Assembly: GCA_002310195.1 (NCBI GenBank)
Contig: DBYS01000012.1
Coordinates: forward strand, 1-43,553
Direction of reading: 5' to 3'
From: Bacteroidales bacterium UBA1180
GTDB taxonomy: Bacteria > Bacteroidota > Bacteroidia > Bacteroidales > Paludibacteraceae
Length of the DNA stretch: 43,553 nt
Each line of letters opens with the position of its first letter. The first letter of the stretch is position 1. Below the pieces are notes generated by a model. That model saw only the letters and a list, made by a program, of their open reading frames with translations. It did not search any database and was not told the origin of the DNA. The position numbers and the translations under genes are program-made. Shown here piece by piece: positions 26,530 to 33,743 of the stretch.

Positions 26530-27864
26530 TTACTTAACGATATACTCCGTTTTCAGATACTCATTGTGCGGAACAGCACTGACGGCTTCAAGCCAGACGT
26601 AGTTGTTGTAGCGCACGCGCTCGTTTTGATAGCCCATGTAAATTGTGCGGTTGCCTTTGGTAGGAATGCGGCCGTTGCATGATTGTGTACCCATTGTGGA
26701 GTAATCTATGCTGTACTGCAATTTCGACGGGTCTTTGCCATCTTGGAATTTCTTCGCTTGATCGGCACTATAGAACACGTACATGTTGATGTACGCTTCT
26801 TCCTCACGCGGCGGCTGGTTCTCGCCGAGCAATAGCTCGAATAAGCTGGAACCGTACGAAGCATTTCTCTCATAGAGAGGGATTCCCAAGAACTTCACTT
26901 TCTTGTACGACTTGGCAAGATTGTCGCTGAAATGTCCGTCTGACGAGCGGCTTCCTTCGTTCGTGGATATACGCAGCGAGTATAGCACATCTTTTGCACC
27001 GGCAGGTACTTGAATGGCAACTATTGCACGATCGGAGTTAGAGGTGCTTGAGAATGTTGCCTTGAGTTGGCTACGCAGTGTGAACTTGCGCGGTTCCTCA
27101 AAGAGGTTCTGCATCCGGATGCCCGGGATAGCCTTTACGCGAAAATCGCCTTTCTGGCCTTCCACTTCGCGTGTCTCAACGGTTTTGGTTGTGAAGGCGC
27201 GGTTGACCGAGTTCGGCTTGAAAGATATGTCGATACTTGCATACTGGCGACCTTTGGGATTGATCTCTACCAGATAGACAGCCGAGAACTTGATGTCTAT
27301 GGAATCCTTGACCAGTTTCTTGCCGGTGTAAGATTTCAGCAGTTGCCGGCTGTCGGTGTTATAGATGCGTATATCCGCGGGTTTCTCCGTTTCAATTTGT
27401 ACCAACAACTTGTCGCCGCGCTCCAGATATACGGGAAACTCTGCCGTTTCAGACAGCAGCTCTTCGGGTTTGCTGATGAGCGTATTCGGCGTGTTGCATA
27501 CGTTCTGCTGAATCTTGTACGGCAATTGTTGCTTAACGTCGTTGATCAGTGCGTTCACCTGCTTTGCCATTGCCAGATCGGCAGAGTCGAGCTCTGCGGC
27601 ACTGTAGTTCAGCGACAGTTCGTCAACCAACCGCTGCAATTCTTCCACGCCTTGTTGAGTGGCGTACTGTTGCGGATTGTTGAGCTTGCTTTGCAGTACA
27701 TCCACTTGCTGGATGGTCTTTTGACACTCAGCCTTAAAAGAGTTACCTTTGCTCAGCGTTTCGCTTTGCGTGGATGATTGTGCGTCGGACGAATCGGCCT
27801 TTTTCCCTCCGCAACTCATCAACATGATTACGGTAAAGATAATGATGATTGATTTAGTGCGCAT
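26530..27864 (-). CDS. lipoprotein of unknown function
   Basis: 444 residues from the ATG at 27864; a longer frame overlaps the channel gene. The signal peptide ends in VIMLMSCGGKK, a clear lipobox. A Ser/Gln-rich linker is followed by a helical region (about 40-120) with EECQ-like heptads, then a beta-rich domain containing VYLERGDKLLVQIET and FSAVYLVEINPKG. The C-terminal part (GNRTIYMGYQNERVRYNNYVWLEAVSAV) is also beta-rich. No enzymatic motif was recognised. It is the last gene of the island operon, 10 nt after the ion channel gene, so it may be a periplasmic partner of the channel. Confidence 0.8.
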   Translation of the reverse strand: MRTKSIIIIFTVIMLMSCGGKKADSSDAQSSTQSETLSKGNSFKAECQKTIQQVDVLQSKLNNPQQYATQQGVEELQRLVDELSLNYSAAELDSADLAMAKQVNALINDVKQQLPYKIQQNVCNTPNTLISKPEELLSETAEFPVYLERGDKLLVQIETEKPADIRIYNTDSRQLLKSYTGKKLVKDSIDIKFSAVYLVEINPKGRQYASIDISFKPNSVNRAFTTKTVETREVEGQKGDFRVKAIPGIRMQNLFEEPRKFTLRSQLKATFSSTSNSDRAIVAIQVPAGAKDVLYSLRISTNEGSRSSDGHFSDNLAKSYKKVKFLGIPLYERNASYGSSLFELLLGENQPPREEEAYINMYVFYSADQAKKFQDGKDPSKLQYSIDYSTMGTQSCNGRIPTKGNRTIYMGYQNERVRYNNYVWLEAVSAVPHNEYLKTEYIVK

Positions 27865-27874
27865 AATAAGTAGT

Positions 27875-29569
27875 TTATTGTTTATACCCTTCATATCCTA
27901 TATCCTTAACTTTCAGTTCAGGGACATCAGGATTGTCGGTGTGGTTGATGTGACGATTGATGGTTGCTGCAAGCTCTTGAGCTAATTGGATAGCACGCGT
28001 ATCACGACAGGTAACACTCCACGCTATGCGTAAGGCGACGGCGTTAACCTTTTGCTGCAAATGGCGGGCAAAATACCCGGCACTGGCGTTGGTGTGATAG
28101 CGTTGACGGTCTGCAGACAGGGCATATTTGTTCTCCAACAATGCGGCGAACTCTTTGTACATTGCGTCGAATGTAGTTATATCATTGAGCGTGATATTCG
28201 GGTCATTGTATGTTTCATCACCTTTCTTCGCACCATAAGTAAAATGCAATTGTGTCGGATATGCCGGTTCACTTCCGCCGGATGCAGCAAGAATAGTAAA
28301 GATCCATTTATCCGACCTGTCAAGCAGACGGTTGAGATCTGCCATACATTCCTCCCGTCCAGGAACGCCATCGTTCTTGTACAAATAGAAGGAACAATAT
28401 GGGCGTGTCTCTCCCAGCTCGCGACTTACGTAATTGAAACCTCCAATCTTTGCCAGATAATATGCCCACCAGCCGATGATTGGGTCAACTATGTTGGAAG
28501 GAGAAAAGATCGTGATGTTCGACCCACGATCAATGCATACGCCATAACTTGTATTTAGGGGGTAGAGCTCAACAGCCAATATGTCACTTACGTTTTCTTC
28601 TGGCGTGGCGGTACTTGACAGATTGATCAAACGGAAACGATCAGAGTTGGTTACTGCATCGAATATCTCATCTTCTTTTAGCTTAAGGCGCGCTTGCGCT
28701 TCAACCAATGATACGTAGCGAGGCACAATCTGAAATCCTGTCGGACGATCTAATTTACGCTCAAAAGCGAGATGTAAAGTCTTTGCCCATCCTTCAGCTT
28801 TTTCTTTGCGCTCATCTTTCTCCATCACTTCGGAGAAAGCGGAGCCAATCAATCCGGCAGGAACGGCAAATATAGCAATTCCGAGCACACCTATGATACA
28901 AGCGATTATTCGGCCGGTAACAGTGATCGGCGGTGTGTCGGCAAAATTACCCGGGTCGCCAATATATTGCGCAAATGCCCAAAGAACAGATGTCCACCCA
29001 TTATTATATACCTCAGGCTGCGCCTCGTGCTCTACAAAGAAAAGGATGAACGAGAGGATCAGCGTAATGATTGTCAAGAACTGAACAGACACCCACATCT
29101 CATCTTTCTTGGCACGCATGGCGCGTGAGAGGACATTGAAAGCCTTCATGTATCGGAACACACGCAGCAGACGGGCTATTCGCAATGCCTTGAGTGCCAC
29201 ATAAGGCATTGGCATAAAGAAGTGCAGATAGAACGGATATGTAGAAAGGATGTCTATCAATCCGTAGAACGAGAAACAGTAACGTACTCTCCCCCAGAAT
29301 CCCTTGTATTTATCGTCAATCAGGTCGGCACACCAGATACGCAGCGACACCTCGATGGTGAAGAAGGCTGTGGTGAAATAATCTACCACTTTGAGCCAAA
29401 GACCGTACTTCTCCACGATGCCATCATAGGTAGAGAGAAAGACCTCAAGTGTAGAAAGCACAATGAGACCGATGATGGCATAATCGACATAATTGTGCCA
29501 TTGTTTGGTGTGCAGGTTGTCGTCAAAGACGCGCGCCAACTCTTGTTTGAATGTTTGTATTTTAGTCAT
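27875..29569 (-). CDS. voltage-gated-type ion channel with atypical pore and cytosolic domain
   Basis: 564 residues. Residues 25-250 read as S1-S6: S1 (DYAIIGLIVLSTLEVFL), S2/S3, an S4 with Arg/Lys every third residue (LKALRIARLLRVFRYMKAF, about 129-147), S5 (FLTIITLILSFILFFVEH), a pore region TSVLWAFAQYIGDPGNFAD and S6 (IIACIIGVLGIAIFAVPAGLIGSAF). The pore has QYIGDPGNF where K+ channels have TVGYGD, so ion selectivity is uncertain. The remaining 300 residues are cytosolic, with helices then mixed alpha/beta (FRLINLSSTATPEENVSDI), and unrecognised. The small island genes surround it. Confidence 0.88.
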   Translation of the reverse strand: MTKIQTFKQELARVFDDNLHTKQWHNYVDYAIIGLIVLSTLEVFLSTYDGIVEKYGLWLKVVDYFTTAFFTIEVSLRIWCADLIDDKYKGFWGRVRYCFSFYGLIDILSTYPFYLHFFMPMPYVALKALRIARLLRVFRYMKAFNVLSRAMRAKKDEMWVSVQFLTIITLILSFILFFVEHEAQPEVYNNGWTSVLWAFAQYIGDPGNFADTPPITVTGRIIACIIGVLGIAIFAVPAGLIGSAFSEVMEKDERKEKAEGWAKTLHLAFERKLDRPTGFQIVPRYVSLVEAQARLKLKEDEIFDAVTNSDRFRLINLSSTATPEENVSDILAVELYPLNTSYGVCIDRGSNITIFSPSNIVDPIIGWWAYYLAKIGGFNYVSRELGETRPYCSFYLYKNDGVPGREECMADLNRLLDRSDKWIFTILAASGGSEPAYPTQLHFTYGAKKGDETYNDPNITLNDITTFDAMYKEFAALLENKYALSADRQRYHTNASAGYFARHLQQKVNAVALRIAWSVTCRDTRAIQLAQELAATINRHINHTDNPDVPELKVKDIGYEGYKQ

Positions 29570-29588
29570 TGTTTTGTTATTTTGTGAA

Positions 29589-29612
29589 CAGGGGAACGAT
29601 CAAACTCCCCTG
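29589..29612 (-). terminator. intergenic hairpin upstream of the channel gene
   Basis: CAGGGGA (29589-29595) pairs with TCCCCTG (29606-29612) around a 10-nt loop, in the gap between the coiled-coil gene and the channel gene. It could be an attenuator or an mRNA processing stem. The similar hairpin at 30769-30794 shares AAACTCCCCTG. Confidence 0.55.
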
Positions 29613-29637
29613 CCCTGATAATTTCGCCAAATAGGCA

Positions 29638-29883
29638 CTATGATTTTTCGCGCTTGAGTGATTCACGGGCACTTTCAATCTGACGTTTCAGCGAATCGAT
29701 AGTACGGTCGTGTCGCGCCGCATAATCAATTTTTGACTTGCGATAAGATGCTTTCGTAGATGGAGAAGAAGCACTCTTAATCAATGAAGCATAGCGTTCG
29801 TTGTCACGTTTCTTGGCTTCTTTTTCTCTGTCAAGACTTGCACGCAAGTCAATGATTCTCTTGCGATAATACTCTTTACTCAT
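29638..29883 (-). CDS. small coiled-coil protein
   Basis: 81 residues from the ATG at 29883; the longer frame would overlap the preceding gene. The product is almost all charged helix: MSKEYYRKRIIDLRASLDRE, then a Ser-rich break (SASSPSTKASYRKS) and a second helix ending DSLKRQIESARESLKREKS, so an antiparallel helical hairpin is likely. It lies 23 nt after the GIY-YIG gene. It may be an adaptor or chaperone-like partner; no family was recognised. Confidence 0.7.
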   Translation of the reverse strand: MSKEYYRKRIIDLRASLDREKEAKKRDNERYASLIKSASSPSTKASYRKSKIDYAARHDRTIDSLKRQIESARESLKREKS

Positions 29884-29906
29884 AGTAATAAAATTTAAAG
29901 GGTTAA

Positions 29907-30422
29907 TTATTTCCATTTATTTCTTAACTGAGTCATCCGATGCGTCCAGGGCTTGAGAGATTCTATATTTTCGCTATTATTCAAGGGATAGTAGCCATTA
30001 GTTATGTACATAGATTCGTGTTGCTTAGCCTCTTCGTCAGATGTGTAGTAGCCCCATTCTAAATACGCGTGGTCAGTCATGAATTGATTGACTATATTTG
30101 TGCATTCCTCATCGGACTGTGACGGATTGCACAGTAATGCTCGCAGAGTGCGCCGTAATGTGGAAGTCCGGAATGTTTGGCGACTGCAACGCGGCAGATG
30201 GTTACGCAAGCGATTCCTGGCATTGGCCGCTTTTCCTACGTATAGAGCATATAATTTTACGCCTTTCACCGTCATACTTTGAATAAGACTTACGTTTACT
30301 CCACCTTGAAGCACTATCTCAGGGATTACGTCAAACCACCATCTATATACAGCAGGTTTTGCATCAATTATATCCAGACTGATATCTCTCACAAAACAGC
30401 CTCTATCTATTTTAAACTCCAT
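29907..30422 (-). CDS. GIY-YIG nuclease family protein
   Basis: 171 residues. The nuclease core is visible: PAVYRWWF (the GIY-equivalent strand, about 23-30), KLYALYVGKAANARNRLRNHL (YIG strand plus the Arg-bearing helix, about 56-76, here described by YVGKA and RLRNHL), a Glu in KQHESMYITNGY (about 139-149) and Asn in YPLNNSEN. GIY-YIG enzymes cleave DNA or RNA with one metal ion. The presence of a nuclease among membrane and small unknown genes is unusual and suggests an effector role, but this is inference. Confidence 0.85.
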   Translation of the reverse strand: MEFKIDRGCFVRDISLDIIDAKPAVYRWWFDVIPEIVLQGGVNVSLIQSMTVKGVKLYALYVGKAANARNRLRNHLPRCSRQTFRTSTLRRTLRALLCNPSQSDEECTNIVNQFMTDHAYLEWGYYTSDEEAKQHESMYITNGYYPLNNSENIESLKPWTHRMTQLRNKWK

Positions 30423-30438
30423 ATTCTTTTCTATTGAA

Positions 30439-30466
30439 GCGAGGAGGGAGAGGATTCCCTCCTCGC
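30439..30466 (-). terminator. perfect 11-bp intergenic hairpin
   Basis: GCGAGGAGGGA (30439-30449) and TCCCTCCTCGC (30456-30466) form a perfect 11-bp stem with a 6-nt loop, between the 75-residue gene and the GIY-YIG gene. There is no T-run, so partial termination or mRNA stabilisation is possible. Confidence 0.6.
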
Positions 30467-30473
30467 AGAATAA

Positions 30474-30701
30474 TCATTTGTTGTTTACAAATGCGATCAG
30501 TTTTTTACCCAACTGCTGTACTGTCCAATCCGGATCATATTTGAAACCGGCTTTCTCAGACAAAGCACGCAAACCGGCCTTAACACTCGGATAGTTGGTG
30601 TCGCTGATTTCAATCGAGTTGTCACTGTTCAGCCAAACGGTTACTCCACCGATGACTGCTTTTTCTTTGTAAGTTTTTGTTGTAACAACAGGAGTCGCCA
30701 T
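30474..30701 (-). CDS. small protein of unknown function
   Basis: 75 residues. It starts with a beta-rich segment (VVTTKTYKEKAVIGGVTVWL) and ends with helices (SVKAGLRALSEKAG and QQLGKKLIAFVNNK). It has no signal peptide. It lies in the island operon between the duplicated small protein and the GIY-YIG gene, flanked by hairpins on both sides. The family was not recognised; the size suggests a binding or immunity-like partner, but there is no direct evidence. Confidence 0.7.
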   Translation of the reverse strand: MATPVVTTKTYKEKAVIGGVTVWLNSDNSIEISDTNYPSVKAGLRALSEKAGFKYDPDWTVQQLGKKLIAFVNNK

Positions 30702-30768
30702 AATAAATATATTTAAAATCTCGCCTACTCTTTGTTGGATTTTCGGCCTTCTCCATTTTTAATGTTAA

Positions 30769-30794
30769 GCAGAGGAGTGTCCAAACTCCCCTGC
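30769..30794 (-). terminator. intergenic hairpin after the 104-residue gene
   Basis: GCAGAGGAGT (30769-30778) pairs with ACTCCCCTGC (30785-30794) around a 6-nt loop. The one mismatch is a G-U wobble in minus-strand RNA, which points to function as RNA from the minus strand. Confidence 0.55.
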
Positions 30795-30810
30795 CTTGTT
30801 TTGTAGCCGA

Positions 30811-31125
30811 TTACTTGCCGGCAGCAGCGATGGTGCCATCGTTGTCTGCAAGATACTTGTCGTTCTTGTCAGCAACCTGTACGCCGATACCAAATGCAGC
30901 AGCGAACTCTTTCTCGAAGTTACCTACGCGCTTGTTGCCGCCTACAGTAACTTCACCCCCCTTAGCGTCAGCCGAACGGAGCGATGCCAATGTGGCATCG
31001 TCATCAGCCATTGCACCTTTGCAGGTAATGCTTTTGTACACGCGCAGAGTAGCGCCAAAGTTCTTTTTGAAGTTCTCTTTCAGGGTTTTAACCTTCATGC
31101 GGCCGTCAATCTTAAGATCTGCCAT
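30811..31125 (-). CDS. small protein with two internal beta-alpha-beta repeats
   Basis: 104 residues made of two related halves: GRMKVKTLKENFKKNFGATL followed by RVYK and ADDDATLASL, then NKRVGNFEKEFAAAFGIGVQ followed by VADK and ADNDGTIAAA. Each half appears as strand, helix (F..xFG), strand, then an acidic turn and Leu/Ile-containing helix. The 122-residue product at 32955-33323 has the same two-half plan, so the operon carries two paralogues. The function is not known. The soluble, compact, duplicated form suggests a ligand- or protein-binding role. Confidence 0.78.
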   Translation of the reverse strand: MADLKIDGRMKVKTLKENFKKNFGATLRVYKSITCKGAMADDDATLASLRSADAKGGEVTVGGNKRVGNFEKEFAAAFGIGVQVADKNDKYLADNDGTIAAAGK

Positions 31126-31145
31126 AATTGTAAAAATTTAAAGTT

Positions 31146-31163
31146 AATAAATGATCATTTATT
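31146..31163. repeat. 18-bp perfect palindrome
   Basis: AATAAATGATCATTTATT, between the 246-residue gene and the 104-residue gene. It is AT-rich and could be a protein site or an mRNA feature. A GGAC/GTCC hairpin follows at 31177-31194. Confidence 0.5.
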
Positions 31164-31203
31164 GCCCGCAACTTAAGGACTGCAGGCGATGTCCTATTGT
31201 TTT

Positions 31204-31944
31204 TTATCTCGCTTTATGAAAATACCACAAAAGATGGTCAAATCCATTCCGACTAATTTCATCTCCGGAGGCGATGATAATTTTATCTATTGTCGAGATG
31301 TAAGCAGCATATGATTCCCTGTAATCTGATGGAATAGGAATATTATAATGCTTAGCATATTTCGGCATATGCTTGCAAACGACACTATCAAAAATTGAAA
31401 AGTTGTCTTGCTCCTCCAAGTCGCGAAAAATGTACATGCATGCATAATGGCAGAACTTTGATGCAAATGATGGATTACGACGTGATTTCATTTTTGCTTC
31501 CACCGGATGAGTGGGGGCAGCTAAAATTTCAACCAACTTGTATCCGTCTCTTTGCGGCTGCTTCAAAAAGCGCAACAAGTCACTTTTCTTAAGCTGAAGA
31601 ATCCTTTGGGTCAATTCTTCACGACCTACGCCGTCTGCATTTAGATGTGTCGAATTCTCGCGATCAATCGCTGATACACTTTGTGAAACGATGTTCACAT
31701 ATTCTTTATCAGAAACTATTTTCCCATCCAAAATAACAGCGCTCAATTTATTGAGCCAAAATGCAGAAGAACTCTCACTGAGTTCATTGGCAGAGTTACT
31801 GTAGTCTGAATCATTCCTAATCATAGATTCAACACGCGCCACATTATCCCGGGTTAGTTGAACTAATAGTTCCTTTGCCTTGGTAATTCTCTTTAAGTCG
31901 TACTTAAGAGAAGCTTTATGTTCCTGAGCGATTTTTGTTGCCAT
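31204..31944 (-). CDS. hypothetical protein, island operon
   Basis: 246 residues, soluble and not assigned to a named family. Residues 1-60 are charged helices. The conserved-looking C-terminal half contains MKSRRNPSFASKFCHYACMY (about 152-171), FSIFDSVVCKHMPKYAKHY, and an ending NGFDHLLWYFHKAR. The S-F-A-S-K...HY and D-x-L-W-Y-xx-K elements recall uncharacterised proteins I have seen in Bacteroidetes accessory regions, but I cannot name one. It sits between the OmpA-type gene and the 104-residue gene, with a palindrome downstream and a hairpin upstream. Confidence 0.72.
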   Translation of the reverse strand: MATKIAQEHKASLKYDLKRITKAKELLVQLTRDNVARVESMIRNDSDYSNSANELSESSSAFWLNKLSAVILDGKIVSDKEYVNIVSQSVSAIDRENSTHLNADGVGREELTQRILQLKKSDLLRFLKQPQRDGYKLVEILAAPTHPVEAKMKSRRNPSFASKFCHYACMYIFRDLEEQDNFSIFDSVVCKHMPKYAKHYNIPIPSDYRESYAAYISTIDKIIIASGDEISRNGFDHLLWYFHKAR

Positions 31945-31971
31945 TATCTTTGATGATTAGCTTTCTTAGGC

Positions 31972-31996
31972 CCCACCCGCAAACAATGCGGATGGG
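31972..31996 (-). terminator. intergenic hairpin after the OmpA-type gene
   Basis: CCCACCCGCA (31972-31981) and TGCGGATGGG (31987-31996). On the minus-strand RNA all ten positions pair, one as a G-U wobble; on the plus strand it is a C/A mismatch. Confidence 0.6.
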
Positions 31997-32007
31997 AATA
32001 AGAAAAA

Positions 32008-32931
32008 TTATTCAAGCACAATAAACTCCGTGCGGCGATTCTCTGCTGCCATCGGGTCATCGGTATTCTTCAACTCGGAAGAACCTTTACCAACAGCCTC
32101 CAGACGAGAAGCGTCAATACCTTCGTGCTCTACCATGAACTGTACAGCTGCCTGGGCGCGTGCTTCGCTGAGTTTCTGATTGAAGTCAGCATCGCCTTCG
32201 GCAGAGGTGTGGCCTTCCAAACGCAAACGAACTTGCGGGTTCTTTTGCATAATCTTAGCCAAATCATGGAGCACAAACTTGGCGCTCTCGCTCAGGTCTG
32301 CTTTACCTTGAACAAACTCTGCAGCATTGAAATTCTTCTCAATCTCCTCAATCTGCTGCACATAGAGTGTGTCGTGAACAACCACAACTTTCTCCACTTC
32401 TACAATCTGCGGTTCAGCAGGTTTCTGGCACCCCTTCATAAGCAAGAGAATAACCAGAATTGCAATAACAACGAGAGCTGCCAACAAGATCCAAAGCCAT
32501 GTGTTTGATTTTTTTACTACAGCTACAGGCGGAACGTAACCGTTCAGGTACTCCAGACGGAAACCGCCCTTCTCACCTCTTTGACCTTTCTCGAACTCTG
32601 CCACCTCGATGTCATACAACTTGGCATGCTTAACCAGACGATCGAAACTGGCTTTTGTCCACATCATGCAAACAGCCACCTTTGAACCATCTTGCAGAAC
32701 GAGGACCTCATCATCTTTCTCGAAAAACCATCCACTGGATGCTTTGTAATCCGGATCTGATTCATGTACGAAAATTTCACTCATACCCGAGTCCGGATTG
32801 ATGTCAGCTTTCGGGAACGCTTTTCTCAGATCCTCAACTGTAGCTTGAGGATACATTACTAAATAGGCATGCATGATGCCCAACGAAGTACGGTTTTGCG
32901 CCTTACCGTAAACGCGAACTTTACTTGGCAT
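32008..32931 (-). CDS. inner-membrane-anchored OmpA-domain protein
   Basis: 307 residues. Residues 1-135 form a soluble domain starting at LGIMHAYLVMYPQATVEDLRKAFP. It is not a signal peptide, so this part should be cytosolic. A membrane helix (WLWILLAALVVIAILVILLLM, about 145-165) follows. After a coiled linker, the OmpA/MotB peptidoglycan-binding domain occupies 205-307 (RLRLEGHTSAEGDADFNQKLSEARAQ, described by LEGHTSAEGD and LSEARAQ; then NRRTEFIV). The topology is like MotB or ZorB: cytosolic sensor or effector domain, one crossing, peptidoglycan anchor. No MotA-like partner is present; the ion channel in the same operon may take that place (inference). Confidence 0.88.
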   Translation of the reverse strand: MPSKVRVYGKAQNRTSLGIMHAYLVMYPQATVEDLRKAFPKADINPDSGMSEIFVHESDPDYKASSGWFFEKDDEVLVLQDGSKVAVCMMWTKASFDRLVKHAKLYDIEVAEFEKGQRGEKGGFRLEYLNGYVPPVAVVKKSNTWLWILLAALVVIAILVILLLMKGCQKPAEPQIVEVEKVVVVHDTLYVQQIEEIEKNFNAAEFVQGKADLSESAKFVLHDLAKIMQKNPQVRLRLEGHTSAEGDADFNQKLSEARAQAAVQFMVEHEGIDASRLEAVGKGSSELKNTDDPMAAENRRTEFIVLE

Positions 32932-32954
32932 AACTTCTAGTATTAAGATTGGTA

Positions 32955-33323
32955 TTACTTACTTTCGCCACGAGCCGCCTGACCAATGGTTAGTTTGTTG
33001 TCAACGCAGAATGTGCCTTTAGGATCTTTGATCTGAACGGTTAGACCGAACATTTTGTCAAAGAGTTTCTCGGCCTCGCTTACTTTCATCGAAGCCTTGA
33101 TCTTCAACTCCTCGATTTCTTTGGTCTTGACGTCTTTGGTGGTCTTTTTATTCAAAGCTGCCAAGGTCATCTCCGGATCAGCGAGTTGGGCGCCTTTATA
33201 GATGGCGAGCGTACAACCGAAAGTCTTCTTGAAATCTGCACAAACGGTTTTTACTTTCTTGTTCGGTGCCACGGTGAACTCTGCGTTCGTAAAGTGGTCT
33301 TTGATGTTGTTTAGAAGTCCCAT
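32955..33323 (-). CDS. small protein with two internal repeats, paralogue of the 104-residue protein
   Basis: 122 residues. First half: NKKVKTVCADFKKTFGCTLAI then YKGAQLADPEMTLAAL; second half: ASMKVSEAEKLFDKMFGLTV then QIKD and NKLTIGQAA. The two halves match each other and those of the product at 30811-31125 (KVKT/KVSE, F..xFG, TL/TV, an acidic or polar turn, TLAAL/TIGQA). A Lys/Glu-rich linker joins them. It lies in the island operon just upstream of the OmpA-type gene. Confidence 0.78.
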   Translation of the reverse strand: MGLLNNIKDHFTNAEFTVAPNKKVKTVCADFKKTFGCTLAIYKGAQLADPEMTLAALNKKTTKDVKTKEIEELKIKASMKVSEAEKLFDKMFGLTVQIKDPKGTFCVDNKLTIGQAARGESK

Positions 33324-33361
33324 AATGGTAATTTTTTAGGGTTAATATTTGTGTTAGTTGT

Positions 33362-33523
33362 TTACTTACGTTTCCTTCCTCCGGTGAGCGCAGACAGCAC
33401 AGTTTGTCCGACCTTGCGTTCGAGGCCTTGTTTGGTGGTTGGGATACCCGTTTTGCGGGCAAGTTTGTTTTTCAGGCCGCTAATGCCAACGGCGCGCTTC
33501 AAAGAAAATGTTACTCCTCTCAT
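33362..33523 (-). CDS. tiny basic protein, first gene of the island operon
   Basis: 53 residues, beginning MRGVTFSLKRAVGISGLKNK and ending VGQTVLSALTGGRKRK, with about 14 Lys/Arg. The ATG lies 23 nt after the -7 box of the strong island promoter. The composition (SLKRA-GIS-LK-K-ARKTGIP-T) resembles short basic proteins I recall in Bacteroidetes genomes; their function is unknown to me. It could bind nucleic acid or membranes. It is followed by the 122-residue gene after 38 nt. Confidence 0.68.
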   Translation of the reverse strand: MRGVTFSLKRAVGISGLKNKLARKTGIPTTKQGLERKVGQTVLSALTGGRKRK

Positions 33524-33545
33524 AGTTTATATGTTAATTCGACTG

Positions 33546-33595
33546 CAAAGGTACTGCTTTTTTCTGACATTTGCAAAGTCCTTTTTGGTCCTTTT
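33546..33595 (-). promoter_or_regulatory. promoter and operator of the island operon
   Basis: On the minus strand TTTG (33577-33574), 20 nt, TACCTTTG (33553-33546). Immediately upstream are direct repeats AAAAGGAC spaced 10 bp apart (33595-33578). The region 33541-33595 aligns without gaps to 26324-26378, the HTH-kinase promoter, including the identical TGACATTTGCAAA on the plus strand. Confidence 0.82.
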
Positions 33596-33673
33596 TCTCG
33601 CGTTCGGCAACGAGGTCGCAAAGGTTTATACCCTCATAGTTTGTACCATCTTGGTCCAAATTGGTGTTCGGAC

Positions 33674-33704
33674 TTGCAGAAGCCGGAAATTTGTTGTATC
33701 TTTG
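33674..33704 (+). promoter_or_regulatory. possible plus-strand promoter antisense to the ncRNA
   Basis: TTG (33674-33676), 20 nt, TATCTTTG (33697-33704). No plus-strand gene follows; the transcript would run through the palindrome TGTATGTACATACA (33731-33744) into the terminator and body of the minus-strand RNA at 33744-34002. Confidence 0.45.
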
Positions 33705-33743
33705 TGGCGTTTTGCAAGCGTCCTGCGGTGTGTATGTACATAC

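Noticed and set aside
31945..31952. Plus-strand TATCTTTG as a promoter
   Set aside because: It overlaps the start of the 246-residue minus-strand gene, has no proper -33 element and no plus-strand gene follows.
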